From Frankiaceae bacterium (lineage in GTDB: Bacteria; Actinomycetota; Actinomycetes; JAFAQI01), in the NCBI GenBank assembly GCA_030840545.1, contig JAVEEH010000212.1, positions 1 through 25,471 on the forward strand: 25,471 nucleotides of DNA. The letters are read 5' to 3'. A program made the translations under genes and the position numbers. The notes beneath the pieces were generated by a model. That model had not been told where the DNA came from. It searched no databases and saw nothing but the letters and a program-made list of their open reading frames with translations. Positions 17,470-25,471 of the stretch are shown one piece after another (position 1 is the first letter of the stretch; the number at the start of each line of letters is the position of its first letter).

Positions 17470-18321
17470 CTCGGCAGCTGCGCTGCGTCGCCAGAACGCG
17501 TTGTCATGGCAGCCGGACCCGATGTGGCCGGTCACTCCCGGGATGCGTTTGAGCAACTCGCGGACCGTCGGTGCGAACGGGTCGCCGTCGCCGCAGTCGA
17601 TCCGGACAGCGGTGCCGCTCAGGTCGCCGAGGTGCTCCCAGAGCCCGTATCGCTGCCAGTCCGCGGCGGAGTCGAAGGTGTAGGAGTGGCCGGAGCGCGC
17701 TGCGTCGTACGACGGGAACACGGCCGGGCTCATCCCCACCGCGGCGCTGACGAGGTCGGGACGCTGCTGCGCGACGAGCAGGGCGCCGAAGCCGCCCATC
17801 GACCAGCCGAGAGTGCCGCGCTTGTCCTTCGACCCGCCGACGCCGAACCGTTGCTCGACCATCGGCAGGAACTCGTCGAGGAGGTAGCCGAGGGGGTCGC
17901 GCCCGTGACGTCGGGGGTGCCAGTAGGACGTGCCACCCCCGTCCGGGGTGGCGAGGGCAAGTCGGACGCCCGAAGCAGTCGCGAACCCCGGCAGCCCGAC
18001 GGCGTTCGTCATTGACCCGGGCCCGCCGTGCAGTCCGGGCAGGCAGAGCACGACCGGTGTGCCGTCCCCCGGGGAGTGTCCTGGCGGCAGGGCGACCACC
18101 CAGGAGAGCGAACCCTGCATCGCGGCGGACTGCAGGGTGCCCGTCGTCAGCGTGTAGTCCGAGTGCGGCACCGCCGGCGTGCCACCGCAGCCGCCCAGCA
18201 GCCGCCGGACCGTGGGCGAGTTGCGCTCGGCATAGACCCCCGCGCCACCGGCGACGACCGCAGCGCTCAGCCCGCCGAGCAGCAGCGTGCGCCGGGATAT
18301 CGCGCCCTCGTCGTCGTCCAT
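17431..18321 (-). CDS. Tat-exported esterase-type alpha/beta-hydrolase
   Basis: From ATG 18321 the product has 296 residues (305 from TTG 18348). A twin-arginine motif, AISRRTLLLGG, is followed by a hydrophobic stretch and Ala-rich region, so export by Tat is likely. The catalytic core resembles the esterase D/antigen 85 group: nucleophile in LGWSMGGFGA (S174), probable acid in IDCGDGDPF (D247 or nearby) and His in GCHDNAFW (H272). A Cys shortly after the signal (LLGGC) may make it a lipoprotein, though the lipobox is poor. Ester substrate unknown; cell-envelope lipids are a guess. No good ribosome binding site precedes either start. The last 39 bases overlap the end of helD on the other strand. 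Confidence 0.85.
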   Translation of the reverse strand: MDDDEGAISRRTLLLGGLSAAVVAGGAGVYAERNSPTVRRLLGGCGGTPAVPHSDYTLTTGTLQSAAMQGSLSWVVALPPGHSPGDGTPVVLCLPGLHGGPGSMTNAVGLPGFATASGVRLALATPDGGGTSYWHPRRHGRDPLGYLLDEFLPMVEQRFGVGGSKDKRGTLGWSMGGFGALLVAQQRPDLVSAAVGMSPAVFPSYDAARSGHSYTFDSAADWQRYGLWEHLGDLSGTAVRIDCGDGDPFAPTVRELLKRIPGVTGHIGSGCHDNAFWRRSAAAELRFLAARLTGQQ

Positions 18322-18344
18322 CCGGACATCGTGCGCGTTCTGGG

Positions 18345-18374
18345 GCAACCTTTCGAGGGGGCTCGCCGGTCGTA
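18345..18374 (+). promoter_or_regulatory. possible ECF-type promoter of the sigma-factor operon
   Basis: GCAACC (18345-18350) and GTCGTA (18369-18374) are 18 bases apart. An AAC-containing -35 and a CGT-containing -10 are the general form of ECF sigma promoters, and such sigma factors commonly drive their own gene. The start of transcription would fall near GTG 18380. This is pattern-based and unproved. Confidence 0.3.
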
Positions 18375-18403
18375 GGGGCGTGAGCAGCCAAGGGGGTTTG
18401 CTG

Positions 18404-18934
18404 GTGACGGACCACGACGCTGCGCATGTGGTGGTGCCGTTCGCGGACTTCGTCGTCGCTCGCGGTCAGGCGTTGCAGCGCACGGCGTACCTGTTCACCG
18501 GTGACTGGCTGCTGGCCGAGGACCTGCTGCAGACCGCGCTGGCGCGCGCTTACCCGCGCTGGGATCGCATCGTGCGGGACGACCCGGAGGCTTACGTCCG
18601 TCGGGTCATCGTGAACACCTGGTCATCGTGGTGGCGGCGGAAGTGGCGAGGCGAGACCCCGACCGGCCAGCTGCCCGACCGGGTGGGGAGCGACCCCTAC
18701 GCCGAGGCCGACCGGCGCGACGCAGTCCGGCGGGCGCTCGCGCGCCTGCCACTGCGGCAACGGGCCGTCGTGGTCCTGCGATTCCACGAGGACATGTCCG
18801 AAACCCAGGTGGCCGCGATCCTCGGCATCTCGGTCGGGACCGTGAAGAGCCAGGCATCGAAGGCGCTCGCGAAGCTGCGCGCCGACGACGCCTTGACGGG
18901 ATACGGCGCAGCTGCGGCCGCGGGAGGCGAGTGA
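18404..18934 (+). CDS. SigE-family ECF RNA polymerase sigma factor
   Basis: The 176-residue protein has the two-domain layout of ECF sigma factors. Region 2 covers about residues 13-82 (ARGQALQRTAYLFTGDW, AEDLLQTALARAY, then YVRRVIVNTWSSWWRRKW). Region 4 covers about 106-160, with the LPLRQRAVVVLRFHEDMS segment and the HTH TQVAAILGISVGTVKSQ. It directs RNA polymerase to a small regulon. The wording of region 2 matches the actinobacterial SigE-family annotated group. GTG 18404 is preferred since AAGGGGG (18390-18396) stands seven bases upstream; GTG 18380 in the same frame would fit a leaderless transcript from the ECF-like promoter. The next gene follows by one base and may encode its regulator. 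Confidence 0.93.
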   Translation: MTDHDAAHVVVPFADFVVARGQALQRTAYLFTGDWLLAEDLLQTALARAYPRWDRIVRDDPEAYVRRVIVNTWSSWWRRKWRGETPTGQLPDRVGSDPYAEADRRDAVRRALARLPLRQRAVVVLRFHEDMSETQVAAILGISVGTVKSQASKALAKLRADDALTGYGAAAAAGGE

Positions 18935-18935
18935 G

Positions 18936-20108
18936 ATGACATTCACCGACGAAGAGCAGGCACTGCACGCGGCGCTTGCCGACGTGACGCTCGGCCAGCC
19001 GCCGATGCCGGTCGACCGCATGGCCGGGGTCCGCCGTCGTCATGCCCGCCGCCGTGCCGTCCAGTCGGTCGGGGCGGCCGTGCTCGCTGTCGTCGTCGCC
19101 GCCGGCGTGTTCGTGTCGACGAACGTCGTCGGCCGCAGCGTCACGCCGGCGGGCCGTTCGGTCCCGTCCTGGGCGTTGCCCTGGCCCGACCACCGCGACG
19201 GCTCAGTGTCACAGCAGATCCTCGACGGCGCCGTCATCGCGTGGCGGCAGTTCTATGGAGGTCCCGGTAACGCCGGGAGGCCCACGAAGGTGATCTGGTA
19301 CGCCGGCCAGCGCGCGGTGAACGACTCCGAGGTGGTCGTCGTCTTCGAGCTCGAGAGCGCCGAAGGTCGTCGCCTCGTCGCGGGGTATGCGGACGCCACG
19401 AACGTCGATGGCAGCGCCCAGGTGCATGTCGCCCCCGGCTCGTCGCCGTGGGTGCTCTACGACGCGCCGGCCCCGCCGCCGTCGTACCGCGGGGTGGTGG
19501 GACTCAACCTGACGGCGTCGGGCTCGATTGACAGCGCGTCGTACGACAACTGGATCGTCGTCCTCACCCACCCGACCGCCCCGCAGATCTCCTGGAGCGG
19601 CGCCGGCCTCAACGGCGGGGGAGCGGCGACCGACAAGGGGCTCATCGTCGCTGATGTCGGCCAGCCGACCGGACAGGTCTATGCGACAGTCGTCGACCAT
19701 CCGGAGCAACGGGGCGGCGGAACGAACGGGCAGCTGCCGGTGGGCGTGCCCGGCAACAACAAGAGCCGAGTGCCGCATCTCCGCCAGGTCGGCCCTCTTC
19801 GCGGTGCGCCGGTCGGGCTGCGGTCGCTCGGGGAGGTGGCCAGCCAGGGCGAGAGCGTCGACAGCAACCTCAGCTTCCGCGGCCACGGCGCCACGACGAT
19901 CTACGCCAGGTGCTACGGGCCCGGCCCGATCCGCGTCGCGGTCGACACCGACAAGTCTGACGCGGGCACGGTGGTGCCGTGCGATGACCGGCTGCACGTG
20001 CTGGCCGGTGGGCAGCTCGGTCCCAACCAGTTTGGCGGCAAGGGTCATTCGTTCGCCGTGCACGCCAGCGACTACACGGCCTGGCGGGTCGACGTCGTCG
20101 CCCACTGA
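18936..20108 (+). CDS. single-pass membrane protein, candidate anti-sigma factor
   Basis: The 390-residue protein has a short cytoplasmic N-terminus with a very basic run near residues 32-40, one membrane segment at about 43-63, and a long extracytoplasmic part. The ATG at 18936 is one base after the sigma-factor TGA and has GGGAGG at 18922-18927. Position and topology suggest an anti-sigma factor or sensor partner. However, the cytoplasmic part is only about 40 residues and lacks the HxxxCxxC zinc motif of common anti-sigma domains. The outer part is beta/Gly/Pro-rich with two cysteines (ARCYG and VVPCDD) that could form a disulfide. I do not recognise a domain. It may instead be a cell-surface protein merely cotranscribed with the sigma factor. 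Confidence 0.8.
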   Translation: MTFTDEEQALHAALADVTLGQPPMPVDRMAGVRRRHARRRAVQSVGAAVLAVVVAAGVFVSTNVVGRSVTPAGRSVPSWALPWPDHRDGSVSQQILDGAVIAWRQFYGGPGNAGRPTKVIWYAGQRAVNDSEVVVVFELESAEGRRLVAGYADATNVDGSAQVHVAPGSSPWVLYDAPAPPPSYRGVVGLNLTASGSIDSASYDNWIVVLTHPTAPQISWSGAGLNGGGAATDKGLIVADVGQPTGQVYATVVDHPEQRGGGTNGQLPVGVPGNNKSRVPHLRQVGPLRGAPVGLRSLGEVASQGESVDSNLSFRGHGATTIYARCYGPGPIRVAVDTDKSDAGTVVPCDDRLHVLAGGQLGPNQFGGKGHSFAVHASDYTAWRVDVVAH

Positions 20109-20125
20109 GCCGCCCTTGCGGCGCA

Positions 20126-20131
20126 TAGCCT
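20126..20131 (+). promoter_or_regulatory. -10 box (TAGCCT) for leaderless sirtuin-synthetase operon
   Basis: TAGCCT matches TAnnnT and is six bases before the ATG at 20138, again the leaderless geometry. There is a TGGGTGG stretch between, which is a poor ribosome site. A convincing -35 is not seen; the 29-base gap after the previous gene leaves it inside that gene's end. Confidence 0.4.
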
Positions 20132-20137
20132 GGGTGG

Positions 20138-20905
20138 ATGACGCCGTTGGCAGTCCAGGTCGTCGAGTGGCTGCGGGCCGCCGGCCGGGTCACCGTGCTG
20201 ACCGGCGCCGGGATCTCGACCGACTCCGGCATCCCGGACTACCGCGGCCCGAACGGTGTGTGGACGCGCAACCCCGAAGCCGCGCGGATGTCGACGTTGC
20301 AGGACTACGTCGCAGATCCGGAGATTCGGCGCCGCGCCTGGGCCGCGCGCAAGGTTCACCCCGCCTGGACGGCTGAGCCCAACGACGCCCACCGGGCGCT
20401 CGCCGATCTCGAGAAGACCGGCCGGCTGTTCGCGCTCATCACCCAGAACATCGACGAGCTGCACCAGCGTGCCGGTTCGAGCCGGGACACGGTCATCGAG
20501 CTGCACGGCACGATCCACTGGGTCGAGTGCCTCGTGTGCAGCGTCCGCACCCCGATGGCCGACGAGCTCGCCCGCGTCAGCGACGCCGACCCCGAGCCTG
20601 CGTGCACCCAGTGCGGCGGCATCCTCAAGTCGGCCACCATCTCCTTCGGCCAGGCACTCGACCCGGACGTCCTCGATGCGGCCGCTCGTGCCGCAGCGAC
20701 GTGCGACCTCATGGTGGCCATCGGTTCGTCCCTGACCGTCCAGCCGGCCGCAGGGCTGTGCCGGCTGGCCGTCGACCGCGGCGCCCGGCTCGTCGTCATC
20801 AACGCCGAACCCACGCCCTACGACGACATTGCCTCCGCTGTCCTCCGCGAACCGATTGGTGAGATCCTTCCGGCACTGGTCGGCGCGGTCGGGGAGGAGA
20901 GCTGA
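20138..20905 (+). CDS. cobB: Sirtuin, NAD+-dependent protein deacylase
   Basis: The 255-residue protein is a complete bacterial Sir2. NAD-binding motifs are GAGIS (23-27) with GIPDYRG, and TQNID (102-106). The catalytic His is H123 in ELHGT. Four zinc-binding cysteines are C131, C134, C156 and C159. Later motifs are ISFGQ and GSSLTVQPA. It removes acyl groups from lysines, consuming NAD+ and giving O-acyl-ADP-ribose and nicotinamide. The Tyr-x-x-Arg pair of succinyl-preferring class III sirtuins appears as W68-xx-R71, so deacetylation is more likely than desuccinylation, although this is weak evidence. It is followed one base later by an acyl-CoA synthetase, a classical substrate type. Confidence 0.95.
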   Translation: MTPLAVQVVEWLRAAGRVTVLTGAGISTDSGIPDYRGPNGVWTRNPEAARMSTLQDYVADPEIRRRAWAARKVHPAWTAEPNDAHRALADLEKTGRLFALITQNIDELHQRAGSSRDTVIELHGTIHWVECLVCSVRTPMADELARVSDADPEPACTQCGGILKSATISFGQALDPDVLDAAARAAATCDLMVAIGSSLTVQPAAGLCRLAVDRGARLVVINAEPTPYDDIASAVLREPIGEILPALVGAVGEES

Positions 20906-20906
20906 C

Positions 20907-22445
<1,539 letters not shown>

Positions 22446-22449
22446 CCCC

Positions 22450-22501
22450 CGACTTGTCAGACTGTGAGCACGCCAGGACGTGCTGTCGTTCTGACAAGTC
22501 G
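22450..22501. terminator. two-tier stem-loop between convergent genes
   Basis: CGACTTGTCAGA (22450-22461) is perfectly complementary to TCTGACAAGTCG (22490-22501). Inside, AGCACG (22467-22472) pairs with CGTGCT (22479-22484) around CCAGGA; 5-base internal loops separate the stems. It occupies nearly all of the 56 bases between two convergent stop codons and is symmetrical, so it probably ends transcription from both sides. No T-run is present. Confidence 0.7.
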
Positions 22502-24280
22502 TCAGTCGGTACGACGGCGGCGGTGCAGGATGCCGGCCGTCGTCAGCAGCAGCAGAGCGGCGACCGGAAGTCCGACGGTCAGGCCGGTGTTCGCGAGACC
22601 ACCGCTGCCACCACCGGCACCACGACCCTGCGTGCCGCCGCCTGAACCGTTCGCCGCGCTCGCGCACCACGGGTTGGTCGGCACACCGGCGCACGGGTCG
22701 GGCATCGTCTGCTCGGTCGGCAGCGCCTTGAGCTTGACGTTCGTCGTCTGCGGATACTGCGCCGGCACACCGGTTGGGGGCGCACAGTTGAACAGCAGCT
22801 GCGAGTCGCAGGAGACCTCGGCGATGAGGACCGACTCTTCGACGGCGTTCGTGGACGGCCACAGCGGAGCCGGGCAGGAGCCGTTCGTCGTGCCCAGCGT
22901 CGAGGGGGACTGGGTCAGCGGGCCGCCGGTGTCCGTGTTGTCGTGCCAGCAGTTGCCGGTCGCGGTCGGGTCCTCGGGGGCCGGCTGGGAGATGTCACCG
23001 ACGTCGCCGTTGGTCGGGTTGCCGTAGCCGCCGTTGTTGCTGAACGTGTTGTGCGCGATCTCGTTGCCCCAGTCGCTGAAGTAGCAGGGCACCGTGCCGG
23101 TCATTCCCAACGCGGTCAAGTCGAAGTTCGGCGCTCCGCCTTGGCAGTGCTGCCCGATGGCGCTCGGCGGCACCTCGGTGTCGGGGTAAGGCACGGTCAG
23201 GATGCCCCAAGCCTTGTTGTTCGTGATCCGGTTGTGCACCAGCGTGTTGTTGCGACCGCCGGCCACGACCATCCCGGTGCCGACCGGCCCCGCGGCTGCC
23301 GAGCCCGCCTCGGGCACATTGGGGTTGTTGTTGTCGTGCACGTAGTTGTTGCGCCAGACCTCGCACGACGCCGTGCCGGTCGGCCCCTTCCCGGACGGGC
23401 AGGCGCCGTCCTGTGGCGACGGGGCGTCGTCGTTGTTCTGCGAGTTGCTGACGATGCCGGTCGCGTTCTGGTCCCACTCGCCGTTCTGGATGATCAGATG
23501 GCCGCCGGAGTTGGTGCCGGAATAACCGAGCGCGCTGTTCTCCGCATGTGGTCGGTCCAGCACGACGTTGCAGTCGGGACAGGCGCCGATGTAGTAGGCC
23601 GCGTCGTTCATGTTGCTCGCGTAGGTACGGGTGATCTTCCCGAACCCCTTGGCGTTGGAGACGAAGATGCCGTAGGTCGCCGCCGGATCGCTTGCCTGGT
23701 AGTAGGTCGTCGTCGCCGACAGGTAGCTGCCGTAGTAGGGGCCCATCGCGATCTTGCCGGTGCCGTCACCGCCGTTCCACCAGATCTGGTTGCCCTGGCC
23801 GAGGAAGTTGCAGGCGGTGAGGTTCTCGATCCACACGTTGTCGACCTTGGTCGCGACGATGCCGCTGCGGCCCACATGGCTGCCGGCGTGCATCGGCCCG
23901 AAGTCCTGGTCCGCACGTCGGGAGGAGCACGGCGCGGAACCGCGCTTGGTCCCGTCGACGACAACGCGGTTGCGGTTCATCCCCCGCAGGTGCAGACCGG
24001 GCACGTCGATCGTGACGGCCCAGCCCGACTCGCCGCCGGACGGCTTGTGGGTCGTGTAGTCCCCGCGCTCCTTCCAGTCGCCGGGACCGACCAGCACCCA
24101 GTCACCGCGATGCGCCGCATCGACGGCAGACTGGATCGACCCGAACGTGCCTTTGATCCCGTGCCACGAGCCCACCCGGAGCACCCGCGGCGATGCCGCG
24201 TGACCCGCTGACTGTGGCACCAGCGCGACGATGCCGGTGACCACGATGGTGGCGCCCATCGACCATCGGCTCACGCGCAT
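22502..24280 (-). CDS. secreted parallel beta-helix protein with LANTG sortase signal
   Basis: The 592-residue protein starts with a signal peptide (about residues 1-29, ending AGHAA). The mature part opens with TFGSIQSAVDAAHRGDWVLVGPG, typical of pectate-lyase-like beta-helix proteins. Repeats with Asn ladders follow (VWIENLTACNF, NTLVHNRITNN, NEIAHNTFSNN), consistent with a right-handed parallel beta-helix. The C-terminus has a Gly-rich linker, LANTG (562-566), a hydrophobic stretch and RRRR: a cell-wall sorting signal of the LAxTG type processed by class E sortases. Many cysteines may form disulfides. ATG 24280 has GGAGG seven bases upstream. The activity (polysaccharide binding or lysis) is not determined by sequence, and no sortase gene is in the window. 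Confidence 0.87.
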   Translation of the reverse strand: MRVSRWSMGATIVVTGIVALVPQSAGHAASPRVLRVGSWHGIKGTFGSIQSAVDAAHRGDWVLVGPGDWKERGDYTTHKPSGGESGWAVTIDVPGLHLRGMNRNRVVVDGTKRGSAPCSSRRADQDFGPMHAGSHVGRSGIVATKVDNVWIENLTACNFLGQGNQIWWNGGDGTGKIAMGPYYGSYLSATTTYYQASDPAATYGIFVSNAKGFGKITRTYASNMNDAAYYIGACPDCNVVLDRPHAENSALGYSGTNSGGHLIIQNGEWDQNATGIVSNSQNNDDAPSPQDGACPSGKGPTGTASCEVWRNNYVHDNNNPNVPEAGSAAAGPVGTGMVVAGGRNNTLVHNRITNNKAWGILTVPYPDTEVPPSAIGQHCQGGAPNFDLTALGMTGTVPCYFSDWGNEIAHNTFSNNGGYGNPTNGDVGDISQPAPEDPTATGNCWHDNTDTGGPLTQSPSTLGTTNGSCPAPLWPSTNAVEESVLIAEVSCDSQLLFNCAPPTGVPAQYPQTTNVKLKALPTEQTMPDPCAGVPTNPWCASAANGSGGGTQGRGAGGGSGGLANTGLTVGLPVAALLLLTTAGILHRRRRTD

Positions 24281-24312
24281 CGTGCGACCTCCAGTAGTCC
24301 GACCTGAGCGAG

Positions 24313-24318
24313 ACGCTA
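24313..24318 (-). promoter_or_regulatory. possible -10 box (TAGCGT) for the beta-helix gene
   Basis: On the minus strand TAGCGT lies 32 bases before the ATG, leaving room for a normal leader with the GGAGG site. A GGGAACC sequence upstream resembles an ECF -35, but its spacing to CGTC (13 bases) is too short, so the sigma factor is undecided. Confidence 0.25.
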
Positions 24319-24334
24319 CTCAGCCCCGGTTCCC

Positions 24335-24340
24335 TATGCT
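24335..24340 (+). promoter_or_regulatory. -10 box (TATGCT) for a leaderless M16 peptidase transcript
   Basis: TATGCT fits the TAnnnT consensus and stands seven bases before GTG 24348. No ribosome binding site precedes the GTG, in keeping with leaderless translation. The divergent beta-helix gene starts 67 bases away. Confidence 0.45.
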
Positions 24341-24347
24341 TGGCTGC

Positions 24348-25471
24348 GTGCCCACGCTGCCCCACTACCCGTTCTCGCTGCACCGACTCGACAACGGGCT
24401 GCGGGTCGTGGTGAGCGAGGATCATCTGGCGCCGGTGGTCGCTGTCAACGTCTGGTACGACGTGGGCTCCCGCCACGAGACTCCGGGTCGGACCGGCTTC
24501 GCCCACCTCTTCGAGCACCTGATGTTCCAGGGGTCGAAGAACGTCGGGCGAAGCGATCATTTCGGGCTCGTCTCCGAGGCGGGCGGCACGCTCAACGGCA
24601 CCACCTGGTGCGACCGGACGAACTACTACGAGACGGTGCCGGCCAACCACTTCGAGACCGCGCTGTGGCTCGAGGCGGACCGGATGGGCGGCCTGCTCGA
24701 CGCGCTCGACCAGGACAACCTCGACAACCAGCGTGAAGTGGTCAAGAACGAGAAGCGCCAGACCCGCGACAACCAGCCCTACGGCCGCTGGCTGGAGCTG
24801 TTCCACGAGCTCGCCTATCCGCCCGGCCATCCTTACCAGCACTCGACCATCGGCTCGATGGCCGACCTCGACGCCGCGTCGCTCGAGGACGCCCGAGCGT
24901 TCTACTCGACCTGGTACGCACCCGACAACGCCGTCCTGTCGATCGTCGGCGACGTCGAGACATCGGCCGCGATGGCCGCGGTCGAGCGCTACTTCGGCGG
25001 CATTCCGGCGAAGGGCAGCTTCCCGGAGCCGCCGCCGACGGCGGTGTCGCCGACGATCGGCACCGAGATCCGCCGCACGGTGCCCGACCGGGTGCCGGTG
25101 CCGCGCGTCTTCGTCGGCTATCGCTGCCCGCCGTTCGGCACACCCGACTTCGACGCGGTCGAGGTCTTGTCGACGGTGCTCGGCGGTGGCCGGGGCAGCC
25201 GGCTCTACAAGTCGCTGGTGCTCGACCGACCGTTGCTGCAGCCGCCGGACGGCAACGTGCTTTCTCCGTGGCCCTTCGTCGGCGGCGCCGCGCTGCTCAT
25301 CGCTGACCTCCCGGCCCGCGAAGGCGTGGACGTCGCCGAGCTCGAGGAGGCTTACCACGAGATCGCGGCAGGCATCGTCGACGGCGTGACCGAGGACGAG
25401 CTGGAGCGGGCCCGGGCACTCATCACCAGCGACTGGCTGCATCACCTCGCGACCGTCGACGGTCGCGCCGA
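24348..25471 (+). CDS. M16-family zinc metallopeptidase (partial, 3' end outside window)
   Basis: An open frame from GTG 24348 runs without a stop to the window end (374 full codons). The inverted zinc motif HLFEH (H53, E56, H57) in TGFAHLFEHLMFQG, and a third ligand Glu about 78 residues later in REVVKNEKRQ, define the M16 (pitrilysin/mitochondrial processing peptidase) family. The second lobe of the N-terminal domain has HPYQHSTIGSMADL, FYSTWYAPDNAVLSIVGDV and then the second domain with LGGGRGSRLYKSLV. There is no signal peptide, so it is probably cytoplasmic. A full-length protein would be about 430-450 residues, and such genes often come in pairs. The start follows a -10-like box, so it is probably leaderless. 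Confidence 0.93.
   Translation, partial: MPTLPHYPFSLHRLDNGLRVVVSEDHLAPVVAVNVWYDVGSRHETPGRTGFAHLFEHLMFQGSKNVGRSDHFGLVSEAGGTLNGTTWCDRTNYYETVPANHFETALWLEADRMGGLLDALDQDNLDNQREVVKNEKRQTRDNQPYGRWLELFHELAYPPGHPYQHSTIGSMADLDAASLEDARAFYSTWYAPDNAVLSIVGDVETSAAMAAVERYFGGIPAKGSFPEPPPTAVSPTIGTEIRRTVPDRVPVPRVFVGYRCPPFGTPDFDAVEVLSTVLGGGRGSRLYKSLVLDRPLLQPPDGNVLSPWPFVGGAALLIADLPAREGVDVAELEEAYHEIAAGIVDGVTEDELERARALITSDWLHHLATVDGRA

Noticed and set aside
24305..24345. Classic ECF promoter (GGGAAC...CGTC) for the beta-helix gene
   Set aside because: The elements exist on the minus strand, but only 13 bases separate them, shorter than usual for ECF promoters.
24102..25445. 447-codon minus-strand frame over the M16 peptidase
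   Set aside because: The plus strand carries an intact HLFEH zinc peptidase in another frame, so the minus frame is a shadow.

Overview
The window is high-GC DNA (roughly 70 % by eye) from an actinobacterium (Actinomycetota). The evidence is the dense GTG/ATG gene packing with 1-4 nt stop/start overlaps, an actinobacterial suf operon with an embedded Rieske protein, an AcnR-type regulator fused by overlap to aconitase, a HelD-type RNA polymerase recycling ATPase, and a surface protein with an LAxTG (class E) sorting signal. From memory, much of the left two thirds matches the M. tuberculosis Rv1462-Rv1475c neighbourhood (suf genes, ABC-F protein Rv1473, small HTH protein Rv1473A, crotonase EchA12, TetR Rv1474c, aconitase Rv1475c). 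The genus cannot be decided from the sequence. Nearly every base is coding; no gap exceeds 300 bases. I found no rRNA, tRNA, CRISPR array, insertion sequence or phage gene.

Region by region. 1-3492 (+): end of sufD, a Rieske ferredoxin-like gene, sufC, sufS, sufU and sufT, joined by overlapping stop/start codons: an iron-sulfur cluster assembly operon. 3493-5550 (+): an ABC-F ribosome-associated ATPase behind a ~100-nt leader that seems to contain two tiny upstream ORFs and a strong hairpin, then a small EthD-like protein. 5703-11028 (+): a small HTH protein, a crotonase whose only plausible start is a CTG overlapping the HTH stop codon, an acyl-CoA dehydrogenase, an MFS exporter and a full-length ABC exporter, all tightly spaced. 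11044-15142 (-): acnR, acn (aconitase) and an SDR-fold protein lacking the usual catalytic Tyr/Lys, each start overlapping the previous stop. 15143-17469 (+): a HelD-like ATPase divergent from acnR. 17431-18321 (-): a Tat-exported alpha/beta-hydrolase whose 3' end overlaps helD. 18404-20108 (+): a SigE-family sigma factor and a single-pass membrane protein that is a candidate anti-sigma factor. 20138-22445 (+): a sirtuin deacylase and an acyl-CoA synthetase. 22450-22501: a composite stem-loop between convergent genes. 22502-24280 (-): a secreted parallel beta-helix protein with an LANTG sorting signal. 24348-25471 (+, runs off the window): an M16 zinc peptidase.

How the genes connect. The suf genes supply Fe-S clusters to enzymes such as the aconitase encoded nearby. 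Crotonase, acyl-CoA dehydrogenase and acyl-CoA synthetase point to fatty-acid or acyl-CoA breakdown. The sirtuin sits one base from a synthetase whose active-site lysine lies in the PX4GK context known to be acetylated, so enzyme and deacetylase are probably co-produced. The ABC-F protein, HelD and two exporters form a set consistent with intrinsic resistance to ribosome- or polymerase-targeting drugs, though that is inference. At least five start codons lie 6-7 nt after a TAnnnT -10 box, suggesting frequent leaderless transcription. The most novel-looking element is the ABC-F leader: its second upstream ORF ends Val-Val-Pro-Pro-stop just before the ABC-F ribosome binding site, the layout expected of a ribosome-sensing leader peptide.
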